Shown: positions 52,559 to 60,295 of the stretch, piece after piece
How positions within the stretch are numbered: position 1 is the stretch's first letter
How the letters are laid out: every line of letters begins with the position of its first letter
Source: Streptosporangium sp. NBC_01756
GTDB taxonomy: Bacteria; Actinomycetota; Actinomycetes; Streptosporangiales; Streptosporangiaceae
Length of the DNA: 64,000 bases
Assembly (NCBI RefSeq): GCF_035917975.1
Contig: NZ_CP109130.1
Coordinates: 6,138,001-6,202,000 of the forward strand
Direction: 5' to 3'
The notes under the pieces: model-generated
The model's input: the letters and a program-made list of their open reading frames with translations, nothing else
Database searches by the model: none
Told to the model about the DNA's origin: nothing
Program-made: the position numbers and the translations under genes

Positions 52559-52819
52559 ATGGGTATGGCGGGCAGCGTGAAGACGACCGTGGACATTCCC
52601 GATGGACTCCTGAGGGAGGCCCGTCAGGTGGCTCGGGCCGAGGGGACGACGTTGCGGTCGCTGGTCGAGGAAGGGCTGCGCTCCGTGCTCGCGCGACGGG
52701 CGCAGAGGGAGGGTTACCGGCTGCCCGACGCGACCGTGGGCGGCCATGGCCTGCAGCCGCAGGCCCAAGACTCGTCATGGGAGGACATCCGGTCGCCGGT
52801 CTACGGAGATCGCCTGTGA
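52559..52819 (+). CDS. VapB-type antitoxin (orphan)
   Basis: About 86 residues. The core is K-T-T-V-D-I-P-D-G-L-L-R-E-A-R-Q-V-A-R-A-E-G-T-T-L-R-S-L-V-E-E, a DUF2191/ribbon-helix-helix VapB antitoxin. The C-terminal W-E-D-I-R-S-P-V-Y-G is the toxin-binding tail. It would bind its own promoter and a PIN toxin. The toxin gene starts in the stop codon region (GTG 52816) but is frameshifted and truncated. ATG 52559 is used; ATG 52565 is an alternative. Confidence 0.8.
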   Translation: MGMAGSVKTTVDIPDGLLREARQVARAEGTTLRSLVEEGLRSVLARRAQREGYRLPDATVGGHGLQPQAQDSSWEDIRSPVYGDRL

Positions 52820-52889
52820 TCACCGCTGACAACGAACATCCTGGTCTACGCGCACCGGCGGGACGACGGGTTTCACAACGGAGCCGAAG
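52816..52889 (+). pseudogene. vapC toxin remnant, frameshifted and truncated
   Basis: Begins GTG ATC ACC GCT GAC overlapping the vapB stop, as coupled vapBC pairs do. After one extra A near 52831 the frame shifts. In the next frame the PIN-domain start N-I-L-V-Y-A-H-R-R-D-D-G-F-H-N-G-A-E is plain. Similarity ends near 52889 and no other PIN motifs follow. The toxin is therefore not made. Confidence 0.7.
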
Positions 52890-53024
52890 CCGGTGATCAC
52901 GCCGTCGGCGGCCATCGGGTTCGGACGGGCCGGTGGGTGGGGCCGTTCCTTGAGGCATGCGGTTGTCGCGTGAAGTGATTGGAACGTGCCTGGCTGGGTT
53001 GTTGAAACCTGGAGTTTTTGGGCC

Positions 53025-53053
53025 TTGTGAAGCACTTCTGTCAAGGCTACGAT
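53025..53053 (+). promoter_or_regulatory. Promoter upstream of the chitinase cluster
   Basis: TTGTGA (53025-53030) and TACGAT (53048-53053) are separated by exactly 17 bp. Transcription would start near 53060. It is immediately followed by the palindrome at 53065-53081, as expected for a repressible promoter. Confidence 0.5.
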
Positions 53054-53064
53054 CGCGGCAACTC

Positions 53065-53081
53065 TTAGGAAACTTTCCTAA
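53065..53081. promoter_or_regulatory. Palindrome TTAGGAAACTTTCCTAA, ROK-type operator candidate
   Basis: A perfect 8-bp dyad around a single C. It resembles the operators I recall for ROK-family repressors of chitosanase and related genes in Streptomyces (CsnR type), whose core is AGGAAA/TTTCCT. Placed about +5 to +21 of the predicted transcript, it would block transcription in the absence of chito-oligosaccharides. The regulator gene is not in the window. Confidence 0.6.
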
Positions 53082-53693
53082 AAGAAATCTCCCCAAGAGG
53101 AGGAGCCGTGGCCCGATCTCCACCGGCGGATGAGATGTCATGCTGCGGAAACTCGACGGCGGCAGCCGTCCCCGCGTGAAGGTCCGACCGTCCGGACGCC
53201 TCATACCCCCCGAGTCCCCCATTCATGGGAGCGACCATGCGGCGCGCCTTTCCTTTGCTGATCCTGACAATCCCAGCAAGCCTTCGTGGTGAACCGCCCG
53301 CGTCCGGCAGAGCCGACGTGGAGCCCCCCGGACAGGAAGGCCGGGCCGCGCAGGTGATCGACGACGCCGCTGTCCGGTGCACAGGCCGTCCTCCTCCGTG
53401 ACCGCACCGGCCCACCGCGGACCTTCGACGGCCACGGGTCCACCAGCGGGACGATCGGCCGTCTGAGCCCGGAACGCCGCGAGACGACAGGCCATGAGAG
53501 AACCGGCGACGGCGGCACTCCCACCACCGCGCCGGCGAAGGGCCTACCCCACCCCGGTCCGTCCCCGCAGGTCCGGGGCCACCCCCCCCGCACGCCGTAC
53601 GGCTCGCTCCTCGCCTCCTCGTCCTCGCCGGGGAGCACCCCCCGAAAGGCGTGAGCCGTACGGTCACCCCCCCACCGAATTCATGAGGTTAAC
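53082..53693 (+). other. Long leader or decayed gene before the chitinases
   Basis: About 610 bp with no intact gene. A strong ribosome site AGAGGAGGAGCC precedes GTG 53108, but that frame ends after 23 codons. Another short frame with a signal-like start (M-R-R-A-F-P-L-L-I-L-T) begins at 53236 and ends after 53 residues. CCGTACGGCTC (53595-53605) and its complement (53653-53663) could form a late stem. The pattern fits a lost first gene of the operon or an unusually long untranslated leader. Confidence 0.45.
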
Positions 53694-55262
53694 GTGAAGT
53701 TTCGCGTCATCTCTCGATCACTTGTCGCCTTGGCGGCTCTCGTCCTGGCGATGGTCGCACTCCCCGCCCAGGCCGCTTCGGCCTCCGCCGTCTTCACCAA
53801 GGTCTCCGACTGGGGCAGTGGTTTCGAGGGCAAGTACACGATCACCAATGGCGGTACGACCACGGTCAACGGCTGGTCGGTGGCGTTCGATCTGCCGTCG
53901 GGTGCGTCGGTCGGTTCCTTCTGGGACGCTTCGCTGAGCCGGAGCGGGCAGCGTTTCACTTTCACCAATGTCGGGTGGAACGGCACGCTGGCTCCGGGTG
54001 CGTCGGCGAGTTTCGGTTTCAACGGCAGTCCGGGTGGTGTCACCCCGGCCAACTGCACGCTCAACGGCAGTCCCTGCGGGGGCGGCACCGGTAATCCCGG
54101 CGCCCCCGGCACCCCCGGCGCGGTGTCGGCGACGGGCGGTGCGAACAGTGTCGCGCTGTCCTGGGGCGCGTCGAGCGGCACGGTCACCGGTTACCGCGTC
54201 TACGAGGGCACGACCCTGAAGACCACCGTCACCGGGACCGGCGCCACGATCTCCGGCCTGGGCACCTGCGAGACGCACACCTACACGGTCAAGGCGTACA
54301 ACACCGTCGGTGAGTCGGCCGGCAGTTCGGGCAGCGCCACCACCACCGGCTGTCCCGTCAGCCCGTTGCCCAAGCACTTCCTCACCGGCTACTGGCACAA
54401 CTTCGACAACCCCGCCGTCGAGCTCAAGCTGTCGGCGGTCCCCAACGAGTACGACCTGGTCGCGGTGGCCTTCGGCGAGTCCACCGCCACCCCCGGCGAG
54501 GTCGTCTTCAGCGTCGACCCCGGCCTGTCGTCCTCCCTCGGCGGCTACACCGACGCCCAGTTCAAGGCCGACGTGCAGACGCTCCACTCACGTGGCAAGA
54601 AGGTCATCCTCTCGGTCGGCGGCGAACTCGGTCGCGTGCAGGTGTCCGGCGCCGCCGCCGCGACGAAATTCGCCGACACCGTATACGCCCTGATGCAGAG
54701 CTACGGCTTCGACGGCGTGGACATCGACCTGGAGAACGGCCTCAACGCCACCTACATGGGCCAGGCGCTGCGGGCGCTGCGCGCCAAGGCGGGCACAGGA
54801 CTGGTCATCACAATGGCTCCGCAGACCATCGACATGCAGTCCACCGGCGCGGAGTACTTCAAGCTCGCGCTGAACATCAAGGACATCCTCACCGTCGTCC
54901 ACACCCAGTTCTACAACTCCGGCTCGATGCTCGGCTGCGACCAGATGGCCGCCTACGGGCAGGGCACGGTCAACTTCATGACCGCGCTGGCCTGCATCCA
55001 GCTGGAGAACGGCCTCCGTCCCGACCAGGTGTCGCTCGGTCTGCCGGCCGGACCCGGCGCGGCCGGCGGCGGAGTCGTCGCCCCCGGGCTGGTGAACCAG
55101 GCACTGACCTGCCTGGCCACCCGGACCGGCTGCGGCAGCTTCGTGCCGCCGCATGCCTACCCCGGGATCCGCGGCGCGATGACCTGGTCCGTCAACTGGG
55201 ACGCCTCGAACAACTGGAACTTCTCCAAGACCGTCAAACCGCACCTCGCCACCCTGCCCTGA
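53694..55262 (+). CDS. Secreted GH18 chitinase with CBM2 and FnIII domains (first)
   Basis: 522 residues from GTG 53694. Signal peptide: A-L-A-A-L-V-L-A-M-V-A-L-P-A-Q-A. CBM2 chitin/cellulose-binding domain about 32-126 (F-E-G-K-Y-T-I-T-N-G-G-T-T-T-V-N-G-W-S-V), short Gly/Pro linker, FnIII about 136-218, then GH18 about 225-522. The catalytic motif F-D-G-V-D-I-D-L-E-N has acid E347. The barrel end H-A-Y-P-G-I-R-G-A-M-T-W-S-V-N-W-D is intact. It hydrolyses chitin outside the cell. 23 bp before the second chitinase, one operon. Confidence 0.88.
   Translation: MKFRVISRSLVALAALVLAMVALPAQAASASAVFTKVSDWGSGFEGKYTITNGGTTTVNGWSVAFDLPSGASVGSFWDASLSRSGQRFTFTNVGWNGTLAPGASASFGFNGSPGGVTPANCTLNGSPCGGGTGNPGAPGTPGAVSATGGANSVALSWGASSGTVTGYRVYEGTTLKTTVTGTGATISGLGTCETHTYTVKAYNTVGESAGSSGSATTTGCPVSPLPKHFLTGYWHNFDNPAVELKLSAVPNEYDLVAVAFGESTATPGEVVFSVDPGLSSSLGGYTDAQFKADVQTLHSRGKKVILSVGGELGRVQVSGAAAATKFADTVYALMQSYGFDGVDIDLENGLNATYMGQALRALRAKAGTGLVITMAPQTIDMQSTGAEYFKLALNIKDILTVVHTQFYNSGSMLGCDQMAAYGQGTVNFMTALACIQLENGLRPDQVSLGLPAGPGAAGGGVVAPGLVNQALTCLATRTGCGSFVPPHAYPGIRGAMTWSVNWDASNNWNFSKTVKPHLATLP
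53787..54352 (+). repeat. CBM2-FnIII segment, copy A (566 bp)
   Basis: Nearly identical to copy B at 55376-55941. I count fewer than about 15 differences in 566 bp, clustered at four spots. The limits coincide with the mature N-terminus and with the end of the FnIII domain (A-T-T-T-G-C). Codon use (many GGT, TTT, ACG) differs from the catalytic parts. Confidence 0.9.
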
Positions 55263-55285
55263 CACCCCCCGAACAGAGGAAAACG

Positions 55286-56836
55286 ATGAGATTTCGTCGA
55301 ACAGCAGTCGCGGTCCTGGCCGCACTCGGCCTGATGGCGGTCGCGGCGCCCGCCCAGGCCGCGGCGTCTCCCACCGCCGTCTTCACCAAGGTCTCCGACT
55401 GGGGCAGTGGTTTCGAGGGCAAGTACACGATCACCAATGGCGGTACGACCACGGTCAACGGTTGGTCGGTGGCGTTCGATCTGCCGTCGGGTGCGTCGGT
55501 CGGTTCCTTCTGGGACGCTTCGCTGAGCCGGAGCGGGCAGCGTTTCACTTTCACCAATGTCGGGTGGAACGGCACGCTGGCTCCGGGCGCGTCGGCGAGT
55601 TTCGGTTTCAACGGCAGTCCGGGTGGTGTCACTCCTTCCAACTGCACGCTCAACGGCAGTCCCTGCGGGGGCGGCACCGGTAATCCCGGCGCCCCCGGCA
55701 CCCCCGGCGCGGTGTCGGCGACGGGCGGTGCGAACAGTGTCGCGCTGTCCTGGGGCGCGTCGAGCGGCACGGTCACCGGTTACCGCGTCTACGAGGGCAC
55801 GGCTCTGAAGACCACCGTCACCGGGACCGGCGCCACGATCTCCGGCCTGGGCACCTGCCAGACGCACACCTACACGGTCAAGGCGTACAACACCGTCGGT
55901 GAGTCGGCCGGCAGTTCGGGCAGCGCCACCACCACCGGCTGCACCAACCCCGACCCGGTCGGCAAGATGGCCGGTGCGCCGTACCTCTATACCGGCTGGG
56001 GTAACCCGCCCAGCCCGGCCACGGTCATGAGCGCCACCGGAGTCAAGTCGTTCACCATGGCGTTCATCCTGTCCAGCGGCGGCTGCAACCCGGCGTGGGA
56101 CGGGCAGCGCCCGCTCACCGGCGGTGCCGACCAGGCGGCGATCAACCAGATCAAGGCCGCGGGCGGCAGCGTGCAGATCTCCTTCGGCGGCTGGCAGGGC
56201 AACAAGCTCGGTCCGAACTGCTCCACCCCGGCGGCCTTCGCCGGCGCCGTGCAGCAGGTCATCAACGCCGTCGGCCCAGCGGTGGTCGACTTCGACATCG
56301 AGAACACCGACGAGTTCGAGAACTACACCGTCCAGGACCGGATCCTCAACGGCCTGAAGATCGTCAAGGCGAACAACCCGAACGTCAAGGTCGTCGTCAC
56401 CTTCGGCACCTCGACCACCGGACCGACCGCCCCCGGCATCCGCCTGATCAACCAGGCCAAGGCGCTGGGCGTGCCGATCGACAACTACACGATCATGCCG
56501 TTCGACTTCGGCGGCGGCGCGAACATGTACCAGAGCACGGTCAACGCGGCCGAAGGCCTGAAGAACGCACTGAAGTCGGCCAACGGCTGGACCGACGCGC
56601 AGGCCTACGCCCGCTCGGGCATCTCCGGCATGAACGGCCTGTCCGACCAGCAGGAGCAGACCTCCCCGGCCCAGTGGACCCAGATCCGCGACTGGGCCAA
56701 GTCCAAGGGCCTGACCCGCTTCGCGTTCTGGTCCGTCAACCGCGACCGCCCCTGCCCCGGCGGCGGCGTCCAGGAGAGCTGCAGCGGCATCGCCCAGGCC
56801 GACTGGGAGTTCACCCGGATCACCGCGGGCTTCTAG
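55286..56836 (+). CDS. Secreted GH18 chitinase with CBM2 and FnIII domains (second)
   Basis: 516 residues, ATG 55286 with GAGGAAA upstream. Signal peptide V-A-V-L-A-A-L-G-L-M-A-V-A-A-P-A-Q-A. CBM2 and FnIII as in the first chitinase. The catalytic part differs: M-A-G-A-P-Y-L-Y-T-G-W-G-N-P, S-F-T-M-A-F-I-L-S-S-G-G-C, V-Q-I-S-F-G-G-W-Q-G-N, and V-V-D-F-D-I-E-N with acid E339, the ChiC/bacterial GH18 subfamily that lacks an insertion domain. The two enzymes probably act as complementary chitinases. A terminator follows. Confidence 0.88.
   Translation: MRFRRTAVAVLAALGLMAVAAPAQAAASPTAVFTKVSDWGSGFEGKYTITNGGTTTVNGWSVAFDLPSGASVGSFWDASLSRSGQRFTFTNVGWNGTLAPGASASFGFNGSPGGVTPSNCTLNGSPCGGGTGNPGAPGTPGAVSATGGANSVALSWGASSGTVTGYRVYEGTALKTTVTGTGATISGLGTCQTHTYTVKAYNTVGESAGSSGSATTTGCTNPDPVGKMAGAPYLYTGWGNPPSPATVMSATGVKSFTMAFILSSGGCNPAWDGQRPLTGGADQAAINQIKAAGGSVQISFGGWQGNKLGPNCSTPAAFAGAVQQVINAVGPAVVDFDIENTDEFENYTVQDRILNGLKIVKANNPNVKVVVTFGTSTTGPTAPGIRLINQAKALGVPIDNYTIMPFDFGGGANMYQSTVNAAEGLKNALKSANGWTDAQAYARSGISGMNGLSDQQEQTSPAQWTQIRDWAKSKGLTRFAFWSVNRDRPCPGGGVQESCSGIAQADWEFTRITAGF
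55376..55941 (+). repeat. CBM2-FnIII segment, copy B (566 bp)
   Basis: Partner of copy A (53787-54352), in direct orientation 1,589 bp apart. The flanks (signal peptides and catalytic domains) are not similar. Recombination between copies would delete one catalytic domain and fuse the genes. Confidence 0.9.
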
Positions 56837-56840
56837 CCGG

Positions 56841-56876
56841 TACGGCCCGCACCCCGCCCCCGTGGTGCGGGCCGTA
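56841..56876 (+). terminator. Intrinsic terminator after the second chitinase
   Basis: TACGGCCCGCACC (56841-56853) pairs perfectly with GGTGCGGGCCGTA (56864-56876) over a 10-nt loop, 5 bp after the stop. Confidence 0.75.
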
Positions 56877-56915
56877 TCCACGGTGACACCCCTACTCAGC
56901 CGCACAGGGCAGGCC

Positions 56916-57085
56916 ATGAACCTTCGATCGAACCTCAGGAAACTCGCGGCGACTGCGGGCCGTACCGGCCGCGTGGCGTCCACCCGAACCTGCGGGGCCT
57001 GATGGCCTGGTCGGTCAACCGGGACAGGTACGACTCCTTGGCCTTCTCCCGCGGCCGCCGGGCCTGTCTCGACGGCCGCGGCTGA
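56916..57085 (+). pseudogene. Remnant of a third chitinase gene (internal deletion)
   Basis: ATG 56916 opens M-N-L-R-S-N-L-R-K-L-A-A-T-A-G, a chitinase-like signal start, but the frame ends at 57002. In another frame, 56981-57085 encodes H-P-N-L-R-G-L-M-A-W-S-V-N-R-D-R-Y and the final 17 residues of a GH18 enzyme (compare Y-P-G-I-R-G-A-M-T-W-S-V-N-W-D in the first chitinase). The catalytic middle is missing. So a third chitinase has lost almost all its body and is frameshifted. Confidence 0.65.
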
Positions 57086-57089
57086 AACC

Positions 57090-57126
57090 CCTCGCCGCCG
57101 GGGGAGACGGACCCCCGGCGGCGAGG
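57090..57126. terminator. Terminator between the chitinase remnant and narI
   Basis: CCTCGCCGCCGGGGG (57090-57104) pairs perfectly with CCCCCGGCGGCGAGG (57112-57126) over a 7-nt loop. It serves the nar operon from the right and the lost chitinase gene from the left. Confidence 0.75.
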
Positions 57127-57181
57127 TCACCGTCCACCGGACCCGGCTGCCGGCGATGCGGCCGTGCCGTGCCCGCCGCGG

Positions 57182-57907
57182 TCATCGGTCCCACCCCGGA
57201 CGAGGGGCGCGTACGGCCTGGCGGCCGGTCGCGGCGCGGCTGCGGTAGACGACGTAGGGGCGGAACAGGTAGCCCACCGGCGCGGAGAAGGCGTGCACCA
57301 GGCGGGTGAAGGGGAACAGCATGATCAGTAGCATGCCGACCAGCGTGTGCAGCTTGAAGGTCCACGGGGCGCGGACCATGGCCGCGCTGTCGGGCTGCAG
57401 GACGAAGATCCCACGGAACCACGGAGAGACCGTCTGACGGTAGTCGTGGGACTGGAACGCGGAGCTGAGCAGCGTGGTCATGAGCCCGGCGAGGAGCGCG
57501 GCGACCAGCACGACGTACATCAGCTTGTCGTTCTTCGTGGTGGCCATGAAGACCGGGCCGGTGGTGCGGCGGCGGTAGATCAGCAGGGCGATCCCGGCGA
57601 GTGTGCACACCCCCGCGACGCCTCCCACGATCAGTGCGATCGCGTGGTAGACCGTCTCGCTCATCCCGATCGCGTCCGTCCAGCTCTCCGGGATCACCAG
57701 CCCGAACACATGGCCGAAGATCACGAACAGCAGTCCGAAGTGGAACAGCGGGCTGCCGATCCGCAGCAGCCGGCTCTCGTACAGCTCCGAGGATCGGGTG
57801 GTCCAGCCGAATCTGTCGTAGTGGTGCCGCCAGAGCAGCCCGCCGACCAGGATCACCAACGTCAGGTACGGCGTGACCACCCAGAGGGCGATCTCGGCCC
57901 AGCTCAC
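57182..57907 (-). CDS. narI: Respiratory nitrate reductase, gamma subunit (cytochrome b)
   Basis: 241 residues, five transmembrane helices. Heme-ligating His lie in the helices (for example F-H-F-G-L-L-F-V-I-F-G-H-V-F-G and L-H-T-L-V-G-M-L-L-I-M-L-F-P-F-T-R-L-V-H). It takes electrons from menaquinol and passes them to NarH. GTG 57907. Last gene of the nar operon, 49 bp after narJ. Confidence 0.92.
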   Translation of the reverse strand: MSWAEIALWVVTPYLTLVILVGGLLWRHHYDRFGWTTRSSELYESRLLRIGSPLFHFGLLFVIFGHVFGLVIPESWTDAIGMSETVYHAIALIVGGVAGVCTLAGIALLIYRRRTTGPVFMATTKNDKLMYVVLVAALLAGLMTTLLSSAFQSHDYRQTVSPWFRGIFVLQPDSAAMVRAPWTFKLHTLVGMLLIMLFPFTRLVHAFSAPVGYLFRPYVVYRSRAATGRQAVRAPRPGWDR

Positions 57908-57956
57908 CCGCGCCCCCTCACCGGCTCGCTCATCCGCGGCCGCTCCAAGGACCCGC

Positions 57957-58535
57957 TCACCCGTAGACCCCCACGGACTCCGCCGGCGGCCCCTGGCCGG
58001 CCAGCCGGGCCACCGCCGCCCGCTCGGCCCCGCTGATCGGCGGGAGCGCGGCGCACACGGTGTCGATCACCGACCCGTACGGCGAGGTGCACTCGTGCAA
58101 CGCCAGCCGCAGCAGTTCCAGCCCGGCCCGGTTCTCCCGCAGGATCTCGGCCCCACCCGGGTCGAGCGCGGCGAACTCCAGGATCACCGGCAGGTAGTCG
58201 GGCAGTTCGTCCTCGCACAGCTCCCACCCGCCGGCCCGGTAGCGGGTCTTCAGCCCGGCCAGCGACTCGCCCCGCCGCCGGGTGTCCCCGTCGGTGTAGT
58301 AGGTCAGGTAGAGGCAGCACCGGCGCCTGAAGTCGAAGGTCTCCACGTACTGCGCGGCCAGCTCACCGCGGTCCGTCCGCGCGAGGTGGTCCAGGAACGG
58401 TCCGAAACGGGTGCCCGCCGCCGCGCGGACCAGCGGCAGCCGCGCCCAGAAGTCCCCCTCCGGGTAGCCGAGCAGGTGTGCGGCGGCCTGCCACACCACG
58501 CGGGCCGTCTCAGGGCCGTCGGGATGGTCGCTCAT
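57957..58535 (-). CDS. narJ: Nitrate reductase molybdenum cofactor assembly chaperone
   Basis: 192 residues from ATG 58535 with AAGGAGA upstream. Helical TorD/NarJ family: A-H-L-L-G-Y-P-E-G-D-F-W, Y-V-E-T-F-D-F-R-R-R-C-C-L-Y-L-T-Y-Y-T-D-G-D-T-R-R-R-G, and L-P-D-Y-L-P-V-I-L-E-F. It holds NarG open for insertion of the molybdopterin cofactor. A stem of good fit is absent between it and narH (49 bp). Confidence 0.92.
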   Translation of the reverse strand: MSDHPDGPETARVVWQAAAHLLGYPEGDFWARLPLVRAAAGTRFGPFLDHLARTDRGELAAQYVETFDFRRRCCLYLTYYTDGDTRRRGESLAGLKTRYRAGGWELCEDELPDYLPVILEFAALDPGGAEILRENRAGLELLRLALHECTSPYGSVIDTVCAALPPISGAERAAVARLAGQGPPAESVGVYG

Positions 58536-58584
58536 CGAATCTCCTTGAGTGTGGAGACCCCGGGCTTCAGCCATGGGGAGGAAG

Positions 58585-60204
58585 TCAACGGTTGCCCTTC
58601 CTGGGGAACATGCCCTTGGGGACGCCCTTCCCGTCCCAGTTGAGGAGGTTGACGCGATCATGGGTGACCTCCTCACTCGTCTGGCGCTGCTTGAGCGAGT
58701 GGAAGCTCTCGATCGACACCGGCACCGGCTGTCCGGAGGCCTCGCCGAACGGGCCCGTCATGCCGGGGCCGCCGTCGTAGTCGAGGCTGCAGCCGATCTC
58801 CTCGACCGCCCCGGGCTGGGTGGTGTAGGCCGTCGGGATCACATACCGGTCCTCGTATCTGGCCAGTGCCAGCAGCCGGTACATGCCGTCGATGTCGTCG
58901 CCGGTCAGTCCGGCGCGCGCGCCGATCGACGGGTCGGGCTCCTCGCCGAGGTTGATCCTGCGCATGTGGGCGCGCATCGCGGCCAGCCGCCGCAGCGAGG
59001 CCGTCACCGGTGCCGGGTCCCCGGCGGTGAAGAGCTCGGCCAGATACTCCACCGGGATGCGCAGGGTCTCGATGGCGCCGAACAGGTTGCCGGCGTCCTC
59101 CCCGTCGTGCCCGCTCCCGGCCAGCGCGTCGACCACGGGCGACAGCGGCGGCACGTACCAGACCATCGGCATCGTCCGGTACTCCGGATGCAGCGGCAGC
59201 GCGATCCGGTATTTGACGATCAGGTCGTGGATCGGTGACCGGAGGGCCGCCGCCAGCCAGTCGTCGGGGATGCCCGACCGCCTCGCCGCCTCGGCCACCT
59301 CCGGATCGCCGGGGTCGAGGAACAGTGACAGCTGCGCCTCGTACAGGTCCTGGTCGTCGGGCACCGAGGCGGCCTCGGTGACCCGGTCGGCGTCGTAGAG
59401 GAGCACCCCGAGGTAGCGCAGCCGCCCCACGCACGTCTCCGAGCAGACCGTCGGCAGCCCGACCTCCACCCGGGGGTAGCAGAGCGTGCACTTCTCGGCC
59501 TTGCCGGTCCGATGGTTGAAGTAGACCTTCTTGTACGGGCATCCGGTGACGCACATCCGCCAGCCCCGGCACCGGTCCTGGTCCACCAGGACGATCCCGT
59601 CCTCCGACCGCTTGTACATCGCACCGGAGGGGCACGCCGCGACGCACGCCGGATTGAGGCAGTGCTCGCAGATCCGGGGGAGGTAGAACATGAAGGCGTT
59701 CTCGAAGTCGAGCCGCACCCGGTCGCCGATCTTCTCCACCACCGGGTCGCGGGCGGCCAGTGCGGGGCCGCCGCCGAGGTCGTCGTCCCAGTTCGCGCCC
59801 CACCGCACAGCCATCGGCCGGTTGCTGATCAGTGAACGCGGCGGGGCCACCGGGACGTGCTCCGACAACGGTGCCGAGGTGAGGTTCTCGTAGTCGTAGG
59901 TCCAGGGCTCGTAGTAGTCCTGGATGGACGGCATGATCGGGTTGGCGAAGATGCTCAGCAGCCTGCGCAGCCGCCCGCCGGATTTGAGCGTCAGCCGCCC
60001 CTTGCGGTCGAGCTCCCAGCCGCCCCGCCACTTCTCCTGGTCCTGGTAGCGGCGCGGGTATCCCAGCCCTGGCCGGGTCTCGACGTTGTTGAACCAGACG
60101 TACTCCACACCGCTCCGGTTGGTCCATGTCTGCTTGCAGGTCACGGAACAGGTGTGGCAGCCGATGCACTTGTCCAGGTTCATCACCATGGCGATCTGGG
60201 CCAT
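58585..60204 (-). CDS. narH: Respiratory nitrate reductase, beta subunit
   Basis: 539 residues. Iron-sulfur ligands: C-I-G-C-H-T-C-S-V-T-C, C-E-H-C-L-N-P-A-C-V-A-A-C, C-R-G-W-R-M-C-V-T-G-C (Trp in place of one Cys, giving the 3Fe-4S cluster), and C-T-L-C-Y-P-R with S-E-T-C. It relays electrons from NarI to NarG on the cytoplasmic side. ATG 60204 is chosen; GTG 60213 adds three residues. Confidence 0.95.
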   Translation of the reverse strand: MAQIAMVMNLDKCIGCHTCSVTCKQTWTNRSGVEYVWFNNVETRPGLGYPRRYQDQEKWRGGWELDRKGRLTLKSGGRLRRLLSIFANPIMPSIQDYYEPWTYDYENLTSAPLSEHVPVAPPRSLISNRPMAVRWGANWDDDLGGGPALAARDPVVEKIGDRVRLDFENAFMFYLPRICEHCLNPACVAACPSGAMYKRSEDGIVLVDQDRCRGWRMCVTGCPYKKVYFNHRTGKAEKCTLCYPRVEVGLPTVCSETCVGRLRYLGVLLYDADRVTEAASVPDDQDLYEAQLSLFLDPGDPEVAEAARRSGIPDDWLAAALRSPIHDLIVKYRIALPLHPEYRTMPMVWYVPPLSPVVDALAGSGHDGEDAGNLFGAIETLRIPVEYLAELFTAGDPAPVTASLRRLAAMRAHMRRINLGEEPDPSIGARAGLTGDDIDGMYRLLALARYEDRYVIPTAYTTQPGAVEEIGCSLDYDGGPGMTGPFGEASGQPVPVSIESFHSLKQRQTSEEVTHDRVNLLNWDGKGVPKGMFPRKGNR

Positions 60205-60295
60205 GACTCTCACTGCTCGCTCATCTCCTCGTCTGCCGTGCGGGTGGCCCCGAGGCCCGGCCGACCGCCGCGCTCACCGCGCCGGGCCGTTCCTG

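Noticed and set aside
53201..53638. 145-residue minus-strand frame upstream of the chitinases
   Set aside because: Gly/Arg/Trp-rich composition without recognisable pattern or ribosome site; likely chance frame in the GC-rich leader.
55157..57130. 657-residue minus-strand frame over the chitinase region
   Set aside because: Antisense to the second chitinase; the minus strand has no start site signals and no family match.
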